A stretch of DNA of 64,000 bases from Acanthosepion pharaonis (GCA_903632075.3 CAHIKZ030000253.1:808001-872000), one strand, 5' to 3'; counted from the first letter of the stretch, positions 20,735-33,330 are shown. Program-made: numbers and translations. Notes: a model not told the origin generated them from the letters alone.

Positions 20735-23003
20735 ATGAAAGCGAAATGTGTTTGCTTTCATAGTTACATTAAATCCAAAATTGCGTAAGCCTCTTTTCGG
20801 CTGATGTTAACTTCTTTTTATACTAAGAGATTTTTCCATGTCGACAATATAGTAAAAGTCCCAGAACAAATACAAAACATTTCACTTTTATTTTTGCCTT
20901 GATAAAGTCATTTCTATACCAATTTGTCTTATGCACAGAATTGTTCCTCGAATTATACCACCCCAAAGCGAGGGGGCTATGCAACATTTTGTTTATTTGG
21001 CGCAGTGATCAAGTCCTCTTAGCATGGGGTGGTGGGCGCAGAATGAAGTTGCAACATAACGTGGAAAAGTTTGGAGAAGATTTTCGACTGAAGACTCAAA
21101 AAAAGAAAAGAAAAAAGGGAATAAGAAAAAATAGTCTAGACATATTGGACGGTCTGTAAGTACGATGATATTACTTTGTTCTATTACCACGCACACACAC
21201 ACACAACAAACCAAAATATGAAGTGATGGTGAAAAGAAAAAAATATGAGTAAAAAAGGAAAAAACAGTAAGTGAGTAGGGTTTGATGGACAGAAAAAGTG
21301 GGGACGAATAGAGTAGAAAAAAAAAGAAAGAAAGGACACTATTTGAACAAAAAGACTGATTTTTGATGCGTACGTGAACGCAATGGATATTGTTTTGGAA
21401 AAAAAAGACTAGCGGTATTTTGTTATGAAACATTCCCACTGTGATTTCTGTGTACAATAATCAGTTGAAATACTTGGTGACTATAATGTTTAGAATTATT
21501 TTCTTAATAATTGTTTTTTTCATTTTTGTAACAGTGGGTAGAATTTTTGTATTATTCTAAGAGCTTATGTGGGACTTTTGCCTTTATTGGTTGGTTAATT
21601 AAGAAAATTAATTGGAAAAAGTAAGTTAGCTAATTGTAGTGGGAATAAATAGATTCGGCATGAATGGTTTCGGATTTCCGAATGTGTTTGGGTCTGTGCC
21701 CTGGGGTAGAAATGGTCACACCTAGCTATGTAGCTAGGGACTTGATGATTTATCGGGTCTAGAATGGCGGCCATAGCGCCATGAAGTATTTATATCGAAT
21801 AAATATACTCTAAGATACCCTCGGGGTCAATTTTTGGGGCCCAAGATGACCTAGTGGAATTGGTCAAGTGGGATGACAAGTTGCGATAGCGACTAAGGGA
21901 TGAAGGAACCCTTGTAATCACGGTAGAGCCAGCAATGGATTAGTTAGGAGTCACTGAGCGGGTGTGTATTTCCCATGTTGGGGGCATCCAAGGGCAGAAG
22001 AAAATGGAGTGGTGCGTGGTGAGTTTTGGACAAACATAGGCAGATGAGCAATAACAATAACTATTAATGGTGGTAAAAATTGATTTGTTCAAGTAAATCT
22101 GGTAATATGTAAGAAAAAAGTAATTAATTGGTTATTTGAATAAATAGGTTGATAATGAACCATGTGTGCTATGTCATTGTGAATGGGGGGTGGTTTGTCG
22201 ATCATAGATCGGAATTAGGGCGTGGCTCAGTTATGGAATTACAATGAGGTATGTATTGTGTGTTTTTTGGACCAGTATTTGTTTTTAATGAATTATATGT
22301 ACATTTTATGTTGGGAGGCAAAGAATTTTGTTCTCTCCAGGAATATTGGATTGTAGAGGTAGTACTTGCTGACATGGGTGGAGTTATATTGGAGAGGTCA
22401 AAGTTCACTGTTGGAGTGATTTGTACCCAGACTATCGTCTGAAGTGTTAACATAGGGTAACGGAAGCTATTGGCCAAGAATGGACAAAGGATTGTCTGAT
22501 AATGTTTTTGCTGAAAAGAAAAAAAATATTTGTGAAGGGTAAGAAGAAACAAGTCAGTGTTTTGTTGTTTATGTTCACTCTTTTTTCAGGAATTTTATCT
22601 GTGCCTGCTGAAGTGTTCATGTGACCGAAGCCCAATGAAAAAAAATTTAGTAAGGATCACGCTTTGCATACACGAAATTATAAAGGGTATTTTTGAGTAA
22701 ATAGTTGAAATGAAATTCAAAAATGAATCTTTTTTGATGGTTGGGTAAGGAGTGTTAAATAATAATTTCAGACTTATTTTTTAGGGATACTGTATTTTGA
22801 CTTAGTCCTTCTGAGGCTGACATTTAAGGTCAGATAGTAGACAAAATAGGGAAGTCGATTTTGATTGGCTGAGCCGAACGTGGGAATGAGTTATAGATTA
22901 AGATTTTTGGAGAGTTGCTGTTCGGTCGTCAAGTTAACTAGACGTGTAGATTGAGGTTGTACAACCCCCCTCTTCTTCAGTGTGAAAAGGCCTTTAAGGA
23001 ACC
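20735..23003. other. Unclassified, G-richer than surroundings from 21.6 kb
   Basis: From about 21,630 to 22,990 the plus strand is richer in G than its neighbours. It contains TATTTATATCGAATAAATA at 21,787-21,805. It could be a long LTR or a gene-flanking region, but no terminal repeat pair, primer site or protein domain supports either. Confidence 0.3.
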
Positions 23004-23129
23004 ATGAGCAAAAGAAAAAATAATGGTGGTGATGATGATGAGGATGGCGATGATAATGATGCTAAGGAAAGAAAGAATGACAAAATGACAAAAGATGAAG
23101 GAAGAGAAGGAAGCAGTAATGTAATTTAG
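23004..23129 (+). CDS. Small ORF of 41 codons, doubtful
   Basis: An ATG in a fair initiation context (ACCATGA) opens a 41-residue frame: a short basic start (MSKRK), an acidic run GGDDDEDGDDND, then a Lys/Glu/Asp-rich tail. The composition comes partly from a GATGAT microsatellite. No family is recognised and no promoter or splice sites were identified; probably not a gene. Confidence 0.15.
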   Translation: MSKRKNNGGDDDEDGDDNDAKERKNDKMTKDEGREGSSNVI

Positions 23130-25094
23130 CGAATAAAACATTTCTTAAATGTTTTTTTTAATCAGTTGTACAAATACAATTAACTCTTTCATTTGCAAAA
23201 GTCCGTAAGCATTTTTAGCAAGTTTAAAAGAAACACTATAGATTGCCATATCGCCTTGCAGAAGGTATATTTATCGTAGTAACTCGTGAAAGAAATGACA
23301 ATTTAAAAGTTGATATTTAGTACATGTTTATTGCATCAATTTAAACTGAACTCAAAAGTAGCATTTGAAATACCTAAGTGACTGTATGTTGTTCAGCGTT
23401 TCAACTCAAAAAGAATGAACAGAACGTTTATTTTGAACGTGACAACTACTAAGAATTGGTGAAATACTTGCTTTAGGGTTCAACACATGCTATGAGATTA
23501 AAAGTTTACAGCTGTACCACATGGAAATGAGTAACGTAAAAAGTTAATAAAATATTTTGGGAAGGGAATAAGACAAAACGATGATCAAATTGACACAAGG
23601 TGTTGGTTAGCTCTAACAGAGTCAGAGCTATACCGGTTATAGTAATTCAACGGATAAAATATGGAATTGTCTAGGTTACACGTGTTACTATGAATGGATG
23701 GGTCTGATTGCTATATTTATCAGTTTGTTATATTTTGAAATCGTAGGAACAAAATCCATCTTTTAATGAATGAAGAAAAAAAGTAACAATAAAGACACTG
23801 CAATATCGGCAAACAGAAACCGAAGACAAATAATTAATGATAATCAAATATTTATTCACAGAAAAGCTAAAACTGGTAAGAATAAACGGTTCGATCTCAA
23901 TCCTGACCATTCGATAGCGAGTAACATTCAATCCTTAAACACTGTCCCGATATTCTGGCCTTTTGTCAGACGAATTTAAGTAAACATTTTTGAGGTGCAA
24001 ATGCTATAGAGTAAACTAGTCTCTCAAAGCAAATTCAATCGTTACTGGGTGTGTATGGCATTTACCTTACTCAGCGTAATTTAGTAAATAGCATCAGCAA
24101 CAAAAACAATAATAATAGTAGTAATAATAAAAGCTTTGATGCTACATCAGGCATGACACTTATTGCTTGTGAGTTTTAAAGTGTTAACGCGTGAAGATTT
24201 TGTTTTGGTGAATTTTAAGCTGCGTTACATATACTGTTCAATCTCGCAGATTTTCTTGTCTATTGTTTGTCTTTAAATAGTTGGAAATTCTCCTCTCGGG
24301 ACTGACGCACAGTGTGGGAAATAGTAATGGAATTTTATGACCGAATGGGGCAAGTATGCAGCAGACAAGGCGACTTGGAACAATTTCTACGTGTTTACAA
24401 TGGGAACAACCTCACTGTATACCGACCTGAAAGTATTTCTAACTCGGATTCACCTGAAAGGCTATGCGTTGCTTTTTATCAAAACCTGTGACCATACCAC
24501 GCACATTTGGCTGTGATGCATGTGCTTGGTATACCCTTATCAGACTGGGTGTAATGATGGGTGTCAATTGGCTTCGGAAATTTGTATCCCAGTAATAATA
24601 ATTGAATTCCATAACAAGTGGATAAGAATCAACTATACTATGAGTATAATGAATATGGCTTAGCAAACTGTTACGTGCAGATTAGACAGAGATAAAAATG
24701 AACTCAGAAGAAATATGCACACAGACATGATTGGATAGGGAAGGTGATTTAGTAGGAAAGATACAAACAAATGAAAGATGGTCATAGATACGAGAAAACC
24801 AAAATTCAAAAGAAACAAAAAAGTAAAATAAATTCAATGGAATCAATAAATCCTGACCAGAAGACTATATTTATCATGAAGAAAAAAAAATTATAGTTTT
24901 TGTTGTTGTTGTTGTTGTTGTTCTAGCAAATTTCAGAATAAAATTGAGAGAAGTTTAAAAGTCATAGGAATATAGCAAACGTGAAAGAACCGAAAAATAT
25001 TGCTCATCATTATTTAAGGGTCTTGCACAAATGAAAACAAAATCGTCTCATCCCACTTGTTGCGAATATAGTGATTTCCCAAGCATAGCTTAGG
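23130..25094. other. Non-coding, unclassified
   Basis: Contains a (TTG)n at 24,899-24,922. A segment at about 24,515-24,560 (TTGGTATACCCTTATCAGACTGG) resembles a 3'-end sequence I associate with cephalopod repeats, but this is from memory. Confidence 0.3.
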
Positions 25095-25210
25095 TGTGGC
25101 ACAAGGCTGAAATTAGGGGTGATTCCCAGTGAGAATCGAACTCGCTACTCAGTCGTAATAGTTCTAGCAAGAAAAAAAGCTCGCTAACGATTACACCACA
25201 TCCAGGTGCC
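25095..25210 (-). mobile_element. tRNA-derived SINE head
   Basis: On the minus strand an A-box-like TGGTGTAATCGTTAGCG is followed about 45 bases later by a B-box-like GAGTTCGATTCTC, the internal RNA polymerase III promoter of tRNA-derived SINEs. Nearly the same A box, AGCGAGC and GTAGCGAGTTCGAT blocks occur at 42,352-42,440, so this is a dispersed family and not a tRNA gene; the arms do not make a proper cloverleaf. Confidence 0.7.
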
Positions 25211-25689
25211 CTACGGGCTGCGAATATGTGGCAATTTGCATGCTTCTGAAGCAAATTTTTGTATTTGCCGATTAAATAATGATAATCATAATAATATGCA
25301 GATGAAAAACACTGATCTGTAAGAAAAACGAAATACTGTCGCAAAACCTTTACTCTTTAATGCACTGAAATTCGTCTTTACTTCTATAAAAAGATGCGTT
25401 ATTTTTAAACTGTTCCAAAGCAGTATGATTATTTATCAGGATTGACAATTTTCACGTGACATTCTAGAATATTCGTGCCAAATATAAAAATGGCCGTCAT
25501 TCAGTTATTGTCTGCTAACTTTGTTATACATTAATGTGAAACGTAGTAAAGTCTATGAATTAATAATACCTTTGCATAATTTATTGTTACTCATAAGTAA
25601 GGTGTAATTTAATCATAAAAATTCTTATTTTGTTCATTACTTCTCATGAAACGTGACTAAAGTAAAGTACAATAGTTACTACTTCGATT

Positions 25690-25733
25690 GTTAGGGAGAG
25701 AGAGAGGAAGATGATTGTGTGTATAAAAAAGAT

Positions 25734-25800
<67 letters not shown>

Positions 25801-26070
25801 AAGAAAGAAAGAGAGATAGAGAAGGAGAGGAAGATGACTGAGTGTAAGAAAGAGAGGTAAGGAGAGAGAGAAAGAAACACAGAGAAAGATGATTGTAGTA
25901 AGAAAGATTGGTATATATAGAGAGAGATAGAGAAAAAAAGAGAGTGAGAGAAAGATAGGTATATATTGAGAGAGAAAGAAAGAGAGAAAGAAAGAAAGAA
26001 CGAGAGAGGGAGAAAGATTAATGTGGGTAAGAAAGATAGGTATAGAGACGGATCACGAGAGAGAAAGTAA
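25690..26070. repeat. GA-rich region with (TA)n
   Basis: TA units at 25734-25779 followed by long (GA)n/(GAAA)n purine sequence, interrupted several times by a block of the type GATGATTGTGTGTAAGAAAG, so the tract has imperfect longer-period units. Confidence 0.85.
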
Positions 26071-26304
26071 TCGGAATTAATCTAGATGCAGGTAAGTTAA
26101 TTTTTATTACCCGTAAATTATATCTATTTTTTATATCGAAGTATTTGTAAAATATTAATAATCATAGCATGCTATGATCCATCTAAGAAATTCAATCAAC
26201 TTATGATGATTATTGCAACTTTTATGAACAAGAGAAATAAGTAATTCTAGACGAAAATTATTATTATTATTATTATTAGTAGTAGTAGTAGTAATAATAT
26301 AATA

Positions 26305-26790
26305 CACACTGACAGAACAATCAAAGCCAACCGCCCAGATATTGTTATTAAAGACCACAAACCAAAACGGTACCTCCTTATTTATATGGCAGTCCCTGCA
26401 GACTGCAATGTATATTTGAAGATATTCAAAAAGCTGTCAAAATACAAGGACCTTGAAATAGAAATCTCAAAAATGTGGCACATGGGAACATCAACAATCC
26501 CTGTTGTAGTTGGAGCCCTAGGACTGGTTGGAAAAGATTCCAGTAGACTAATAGAAGGGATTCCTGGAAGTCCATGCCTCAAAGAGATACAAAAAAATTG
26601 TTCTGACAAGCACAGACCACACTTTACGAAGGGCTTTATCTAATTTTTTTTGTTTTTTTTTTTGTCAGTGGAAAGTGTCATGATGCCATTTCTAACCTTA
26701 GGTCCCTGGGCGGGACCCGGAAAGAAATGTGTAAACGCCAGAAATCAAAAGAAATAAAAATAAAAATAAAAATAATAAACGAGAAAGTTT
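26305..26790 (+). pseudogene. LINE 3' end with restriction-like endonuclease domain, copy 1
   Basis: Bases 26305-26643 encode TDRTIKANRPDIVIKDHK, then LLIYMAVPADCNV, KKLSKYKDLEIEI and STIPVVVGALGLV, ending at a TAA. The RPD...LLID pattern is that of the PD-(D/E)xK endonuclease that follows the reverse transcriptase in R2/R4/Dong-type LINEs; here the second acidic residue is Tyr (LLIYM), so the site is dead. The 3' UTR (GTCAGTGGAAAGTGTCATGA, GGTCCCTGGGCGGGACCCGG) ends in (AAATAAA)n at about 26,755-26,780. The element is 5'-truncated next to a (TAG/TAA)n tract. The same 3' UTR occurs inverted at 49.4-49.6 kb. Confidence 0.75.
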
Positions 26791-27040
26791 TAAAATGACT
26801 CCAAAGTGTAAGAGAGGGAAAAGGGCATAAAGTGACAAAGACAAAGAAGGAAAAAAAGGATAACACGATGGAATGACGTCATTATTTCGTCAGGATTTCG
26901 CTGCATACTCGTCCGAGAGAAAATTATTTTATTCTTATTATATTCTTTCTATGTGCTGTGTTCCTTTGTCCTGATTGGAGCATTTAATTTTATCCGTTTT
27001 TTTGTTTCACAGGAGCAGACGTTAATCCCATGAGAACGTT
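26791..27040. other. Non-coding, unclassified
   Basis: Nothing recognised. Confidence 0.35.
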
Positions 27041-27125
27041 AGCGCCCCTTTGTTTGTTTGTTTGTTTGTTTGTTTGTTTGTTTGTTTGTTTGTTTGTTTG
27101 TTTCTTTCTTTCTTTCTTTCTTTCA
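27041..27125. repeat. (TTTG)n-(TTTC)n microsatellite
   Basis: About 14 TTTG units then five TTTC units. Confidence 0.95.
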
Positions 27126-27540
27126 CTGAAGCCATTGATATGTATTTTCCATCTTTCCTCACGCTCAACTGATCCGACAATATCCAATTATTACATGTCC
27201 CACTTCAACAATTTACTTAATAAAATGTCTTTATATTTAAGATAAAAAAAATCCTTACAGATAAATTCTTTTTCAGTATTGAAGTTTCAGGTCTAAAGAT
27301 ATTGGTAATGTAACAAATGTTTTTTTTTTAATATTTTTCCAGTGATTTTTTTCAGATGTAAATTCATCAAACATCACGCTCTCTAACAGAAACACTAAAA
27401 TAACCTTAAGCCAACTGTTCGTTTCAATGCATGGAAAAAACAAAATAAATTCTAAAAATAAAAGTATTCCTTTTCTGCTTTTCTGACGTATTTTATACGT
27501 GTATAAATAAAAATATTCTAGCTCAAATACTCAAATACAC

Positions 27541-27597
27541 ACACTCACACACACACTCTCATATATATATGTGTGTGTGTTTGTGTGTGTATGTATA
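27541..27597. repeat. CA/TG-rich simple repeat
   Basis: Imperfect (CA)n, a short TA stretch, then (TG)n. Confidence 0.8.
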
Positions 27598-28073
27598 CAG
27601 TGTGAAATTGGTAAATTGTTGCCATTTTATATTTTTAATTTCGCACATCTGCGTTGTTTTTTTTTGATTTTGTCGACTGAACATTATTGTAGAGTCACTT
27701 GGACACAATGTGTGAGAAAAAGATCACCATGAAGCAATTGACTCCACCAATGACATGCTGTGCTGCTTTGGCATTTGTGCCGGAACTGCAATACGAACAT
27801 TTCAAAGTGCCAAGGTGTCCATCTGAGGACATTGTAGTGAATTCGGAAAGAGTTTGATGATTCTAAGGGTGATTGCGAATGTGTTTGGAATGATTACTAT
27901 TGATGGTGACGATATACCTTCATTCATCTACCCACAGGGCTTCAGGCTCAAATGAGTCAAGAGGGTAGTGCTGGAAAACCCTATGTCTGGCAACGTATCG
28001 TGATACGTAAGCAAGAGAACACAGTCATGGCTGTCAGACAATTTCATCACTCCTTATTTCTGGCCACCTACCT
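27598..28073 (+). pseudogene. Mariner remnant, internally deleted
   Basis: The sequence from CAGTGTGAAATTGGTAAATT is collinear with the reverse complement of the mariner at 39,965-40,841: the same 5' UTR, an ATG at 27729 beginning MKQLTPP (MMQLTPP in the other copy), QYEHFK, and near the end the block coding for QSWLSDNF and FWPP. The middle of the transposase is missing. At 28,073 similarity stops abruptly, in the codons after FWPP, and Tc1 sequence begins. The two copies confirm each other as one family. Confidence 0.78.
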
Positions 28074-29398
28074 GATTTAATAGAAATAAATTTTATTTAT
28101 CTATTTTAATGGAAAAAAAAAGTATTCGTACAATGCTAATTTCAAATTTTAAAACTTTTATATTCGCTTTAATACTGCTGATTATTCATGTGAAATAACA
28201 TTCTGAAATTGATATTCGTGCAAGAAGGTCATCATGGCAAGAGGTAAAGAATTGAAAAATTCGCAGAAAACAAAAAAACAAAGCAAAAAAACAAAATTGA
28301 TTGTTAAACTCTTAAAGACGTTAAAATTTACAGGAAAATCTCTGTCTACCCGAATATTCTATTTAATACCATTAGTTCATTCATTGCAAGGTATAAAAAA
28401 CTCAAAACTGTTGAAAACCAAAGAAGAAAAAATGCTCCACGGAAGATTTCTTCAAGATCTTCGAGGAAATTAATGCGTCAAATTAAACAAAATCCAAAAT
28501 GATTACTCCTCAAGCATTGAAGGATGATTTGCTTTCATCAGGAATCTGTGTCAGTAAACGGAAAATAAGCAATGAAGTTCATAGGAACAACATAAAGTCA
28601 CGCCCCCATCGGAAAACTCCACTACTATTGAAATGACACAGAGATGCTAGGTTGAAAAATCCTATTGAGGAAGAGTATTATGGACAAACGAAAAAAAAAT
28701 GGAGTTGTTTGTTGAGAATTCTAGAAATTTTTTATGGAGGAAATGTATTGATGCCTCCAAACAAAAGAATACAGTTCAAAGAGTAACATTTTGTGGTGGC
28801 ATCATCAGGGTTTTGATGTCTTTCTGAAAATAGTACTGGCAACATATCAGTAATAGATGGTAGAATGAATGGTGCAGCATATCAAAATATTTTGAAAATG
28901 TTGAACTTCCTCCTGATTGGATCATCCAACAAGATAATGATTCTAAGCATACTGCAAAATCTACAAAAAAATGGCTTTCTGAAAATAATGTAAATATCTT
29001 GAAATGGTCCCAGATTTAAACCCAATCGAGATTCTGTGGCGTTATTTGAAAATTAAAATCCAATTGAGAACTCCAACAAATATCTCGGATCTGAAGACCA
29101 TATGCGAAGAAGAATGGAACAAAATACCAAGTAAAATTTGCAAATCATTAATTGAGAACAAGAACTATTGTATTGTATGAATAATTTTCAACCCATTAAA
29201 ATGGATTTTATTTTTTATATTTTTTATTATTTATAAATGGCTTTTATTTCTATTAAATCATTTTTCTGCTTTTAATGCATATTTAATTATGCATCTGTGT
29301 ACAGTTAATTATATGCAAAGTATCTTTATTCAGTATTTGGAAATGCATTAAATTAAAATTTTGTATGTGTACAAATATTTGTTTTTCTCCCACTGTAA
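28073..29398 (+). mobile_element. Tc1-like DNA transposon, left end lost
   Basis: The right end reads, on the minus strand, TTTACAGTGGGAGAAAAAC (29,398-29,380), a typical Tc1 terminus. Further in, 29,261-29,170 is the inverted match of 28,073-28,135 (GATTTAATAGAAATAAA in both). The outer 135 or so bases of the left inverted repeat are absent because the mariner remnant begins there. So the element is truncated at its left end by the junction and cannot move. Confidence 0.8.
28234..29180 (+). pseudogene. Tc1-like transposase, broken
   Basis: Starts with MARGKELKNSQKTKK, a Tc1-type N-terminus, and loses frame in the helix-turn-helix region. Later blocks are in several frames: ENSTGNISVIDGRMNGAAYQ (about 28,829-28,885), the catalytic IIQQDND (about 28,923-28,943), TAKSTKKWLSEN, and PDLNPIEILWRYLKIKI (about 29,012-29,060). 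A deletion removes the residues just before PDLNPIE, so the normal DD34E spacing cannot be measured. The last open segment covers TICEEEWNKIPSKI near the C-terminus. Confidence 0.85.
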
Positions 29399-29432
29399 AT
29401 GCAAATAAATGTTAGGTGTTTTCTCAAATCTT

Positions 29433-29436
<4 letters not shown>

Positions 29437-29493
<57 letters not shown>
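29437..29493. repeat. (TA)n microsatellite
   Basis: About 28 TA units, 40 bp beyond the Tc1 right end. Confidence 0.95.
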
Positions 29494-29496
<3 letters not shown>

Positions 29497-30060
29497 ATAA
29501 GCCCTTGTTGCTCATATGAATTTAGATCTTTATTCTGTATTGATTACATTTTAACCGTTTTTGACGTATTTCTCATAAAAGTTTCTTTCACATTCAGTAG
29601 TTATAGAATATTTACTGGGTCTAGTTTTTATGTGGTTTGTATTTTCTTTTCATTTTGTTTTCGTCGATTTTTGTTCTGTTTTTGTTTTCACTTTGGATAT
29701 AAAATAACGATAATAATGATTGATGTTAAATCTTTTCAATGTAGTTTTCTTCTTCGGGTTGCGAAGATTGCAATGCGAATGTAAAACAATGTGAAAGCTC
29801 ATCCAATGGTGTTTCAATAACAACTGATTTAGCAAATAGAATGTTCATGTATATGCAGTACAGTTGCCATATTATATCAAGGCCGTACAACTGGTTCCCA
29901 GGATATTCCAAATGGCTGGATAATTACCAGACATAGCCTGTCTGTCTGACTAGTCAGATTTTCACATATACCTTAACCAAATATATATTAATGCTTTTGA
30001 CCTTTAATCCTAATAACGATTTCCTGATTTGGGGACGGGGTGTTTGCTTTTTTTAATTTG
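29494..30060. other. Non-coding, unclassified
   Basis: Nothing recognised; the 122-codon frame starting inside the TA tract is Phe-rich chance sequence. Confidence 0.4.
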
Positions 30061-30116
30061 AAACAAATGAAATGTCCGAATCACAAGATTTCCAGAGATG
30101 ATTATTTCTTTTGGTG

Positions 30117-30830
30117 AGTTAGAAGGCTACATACACTTAGGAATTGGTAGACGAACATTTAAATTAACTTGGAAATCATTTCAGGTATCTTTCTACGAAC
30201 TTCTCGGACGAAATGTTGGTCCATTCTTTTTTTTTTACAAAACATTGTAACACAGATTTATGGATTTCTTTGCTTGCACAAGGTTCTTGAGTCCTAGCTT
30301 ATTTTTTATTTGACCGAGACCAAGATTTTATGGACGTCACTCCATTAACTTGAATTTGTTCTCCATAAATCATTTTACTACAACCTTGGAAATATACTTG
30401 GGGTCATTTTCAGTATTGAAGACCCATTTGCGAACAAACTTTGAATTGCTGCATCAATAAATCCCCCTAGATTGCTCGTGACACCATCTATTTTGTCAAA
30501 TGTGCCAGTCCCTGCTCTACCAAAGACCCTTCCCGACGTACCCAGGCAAATTTATGATACTGCCCCCCCCACCATGCTTTATGTTTGGGATGGTGTTGTT
30601 CGGCTTAAAAGACTCCCCACTTTTTCCTGCAAACATAATGATGGTCATTATAGCTAAACACTTCATCAGACCAGAGGTTATTTCTCAAAAGAAAAGTCGG
30701 GGATTTTGTCCACCCGTACATTCAAAAACTGTAGTCTGGCATTTTTTTTAATGATTTTAGGACAGTGTCTTCATCCTTGCCTCTCAAGTGTGAAATAGAT
30801 TTGTAGATATCCACAATATTGTTCTAATGT
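30117..30830 (-). pseudogene. Tc1-like transposon with transposase remnant
   Basis: The left edge AGAAGGCTACATACACTTAGG resembles the inverted-repeat end of vertebrate-type Tc1 elements. On the minus strand, transposase blocks appear in order: KKNARLQFLNVRVDK (about 30,750), NDHHYVCRKKWGVFKPNNTI (about 30,640-30,580), KHGGGSI, then KWVFNTENDPKYISK (about 30,430-30,385). In functional relatives the last block is QxDNDPKHTS; here the catalytic Asp is Glu. The DNA-binding N-terminus and the opposite inverted repeat are missing, and the C-terminal DLNP block is scrambled. Confidence 0.8.
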
Positions 30831-30839
30831 CTTTTTTTA

Positions 30840-31560
30840 TACTAATGTTCACTCAATAAAAGGCCCAAGAGCCACTCAAGATAGGGGATTAGCGAATGAG
30901 GTTTGTGTGATCGTGTTCATGGAGGATGTGAAAAGTGCATATTATGAGGATATATAATAGCTAACAGTTCACCGTAGAAGTTAAGATTATATTGACCAAA
31001 GAAGTATTCTCTTGGAAGCTTGTTCCATAAATTAACAATTCTGAGGAAGCAGCTCTCTGAGAGGAACTCTAGCCCACATAGAAATAAACCTTTTTTTAAT
31101 CTGACCTGAAATTTGTAAAGAGACAGCACGGCAAGAGGAGTCAGGTATTTTCTAGCGAATTACAAAGAACCACTATTATTTCGGTTAATGGTGATTCAGT
31201 TATACGAGTTCTGCTTGAATCTCATTATGAGCCTCACTTAGATTATAACCGTTTATCAGGACTGAAGAAAATTTAGGGTCTGCTCTGAAATGTCACTAGC
31301 TTAGTTTTGGATTCATCCAATAATACAAGTTAGTTTTTCGCATTTGATTAATACTAAAGTCAGAGGAGAAATCATCTGCCAGGTTCTGATTATCTAAATA
31401 TTTGGAGGTGAATCCATAAACCGTGGTATCATCTGATGTTAAATATTTAATAATAGTCTGAGAATGTTTTTAGGCAGATTATTAATATAAAACAGAAAAA
31501 TTTTAAGAACGAGGAGGGGGCCTTTACGTTGATTGGGTGCTTGGTTGGTTTTGTTTAGTC
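30840..31560 (-). pseudogene. LINE (jockey/CR1-like) RT fragment and C-terminus
   Basis: On the minus strand: KGPLLVLKIFLFYINNLP (about 31,530-31,475), then LTSDDTTVYGFTSKYLDNQN (31,445-31,385), which carries the catalytic DD of the reverse transcriptase in the context xxDDTTVY, then ADDFSSDFSINQ. Downstream, the 70-codon frame 31129-30917 includes ESCFLRIVNLWNKLPRE, the usual C-terminal F..R.V.LWN.LP motif. Frames change repeatedly. The part between RT and C-terminus is shorter than normal, so an internal deletion is likely. Confidence 0.75.
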
Positions 31561-32058
31561 GTATATCAACCTCTATGGATTATTTAATTCCGAAATCTAA
31601 ATACTTTTTGCACACAATTTTATTTTATTTTTAGAGATAATAATAGTTTAGTGACACATGTTTTAATAATTAATCCATAGCTGGAGGATAAGAGGGGGCT
31701 TCATACCTTTCCCAAGAGTATTTGCTCGCAAGTGAATATAAAGAATACGGACGGATTTGATAACTGAAAATACTTTTCCAGAGATTCCATTCTTGGCGAA
31801 AATCTTGGTTGATTTCTTATTATTTTTCCATGATTTCAAACAAAAAGACATTGAATTTGAAAGTTGGCCATACAATAAATCCTCCAAAGCACTTATTGTT
31901 GTTTCATATTATGTTCGGGTACAAATTTTAATTTTTAGTCTATTGAATTAGATTCAATTGAATTTAAACCATTTTTGTTTATATTTCAGATTTTCTTATA
32001 TCAAATATGATTTAAGGGCTTTACATAACCTTACAGATTGGTAGAACAATCAATTAAT
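31561..32058. other. Non-coding, unclassified
   Basis: Nothing recognised in six frames. Confidence 0.35.
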
Positions 32059-33330
32059 ATGTCACAAAGAACTGGAAATTTCAAATGCAAAAAAAACCCG
32101 GTTTCTTTTGTTTTACATGTTAAAATTGTACACGTCCACATCAACGAATAAATATAACAGACTTCGTAAAAAGAGCTTACTTAATTTATTTTGGCATAAA
32201 ACTTGAAGACAAAGATAAATCGTGGGCTCCTCATAAGGCCTGCGCTATATACATTGAAAGACTGCAACATTGGATGAAGAGTTCGGATTCAAAATTACCT
32301 TTTAGAGTTTTCATACTCAGTTTATTATTTCATAAAACTACATAATTTAATCACTACCATACTGTAACTTACCTAAATGTAATTAGAGATTAGGTACATA
32401 AACAAAAATTTACAAAAAAATTTATATAAGAATCTCAAATATTGCATAAAAGGTTGAAACACAGAGAAATATTAAATCTTTGGGTGATAAATGTTGCTGA
32501 AATTCATAAAATAAGTTTCTTGCCGCTTTTGTTAACGTTTTATATTTTCGTCCATATCAGATTTTGACGAGAACCGTCAAAGCAAGAGATCGGTTGCTAG
32601 TTTTGCTTTATCAAGGGTTTCAGGCTTCACTAAGAAAAATAAACAATGTATCGGGTACCTAGATTTTGACACCGCGATATGACCTGTAAATGAGAATCCA
32701 ATTCCATAATTCAAGTGTCGGTCAACTCAAGAACTAGTTGTTTCAAAAATATTGTTATGCAATCTAAGCAGTCAGACGCCGATTCTGACCTCAGCTTACT
32801 TGAAAGACAAAATGATCCGCAAAAGTTTGACCAAAACGACATAACGATATTTTGGAATCTAAATTTGCCAAAAGAAAGGCAATAGAAAACTTAGTTTCAA
32901 GACTTGAAGAGAATGAACTTGCTTAAATCAAACACATACATTTCATTTTACAGAAAAAAGATAAGAACTTCTCAAATATTATAGCACAGAGAATAGTTAA
33001 GTATATAGCTGCAATATTCCTGTTTTTTAAGAAGATGGGGGTTGAGTCATAAGATGCAAAAGATAGCATGTTGTTTTCGTTCGAAAAGAAGTCTTATATG
33101 TGTGTTGTTGCATAATGAAAATCTATACGGCTTGAAAACAATTGGGCACTCAATAAAATTAAAAGAAATTATGAATATATAGAAAAGCATAAAAATCTTA
33201 TCCAATACAGGAAGCAAGAGGGGACAATATGTGTTAACATAAAAATAATTAATTTTCTGTCAAGACAACAGGAAAGGTATACTAAATCCCCATGCTTCCT
33301 TTGCTTAGGGGAGAGCAGAGTCAATAAGAA
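32059..33330 (+). pseudogene. N-terminal half of a multi-copy uncharacterised protein family
   Basis: The ATG at 32059 opens MSQRTGNFKCKKNP; then, with frame changes, come ITDFVKRAYLIYFGIKLEDK (32,150-32,210), KSWAPHKACAIYIERLQHW (32,216-32,272), SDADSDLSLLERQNDPQKF (about 32,771-32,830), CVLLHNENLY (about 33,101-33,130), GLKTIGHSIKLKE (about 33,130-33,168) and ERYTKSPCFLCLGESRVNKK (33,271-33,330). I recall this order of blocks from uncharacterised, apparently intronless proteins present in many copies in invertebrate and fish genomes; the function is unknown to me and they may be transposon-derived. The last block is where the 5.4-kb minisatellite begins. Stops and frameshifts throughout. 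Confidence 0.6.

Noticed and set aside
21637..22978. Possible 1.3-kb LTR beginning TGTAGTGGG
   Set aside because: No second copy, primer-binding site or target duplication seen.
26880..26915. CGGACGAG...CGAAAT on the minus strand
   Set aside because: Core has a substitution at an essential base and helix II has only a base pair or two.
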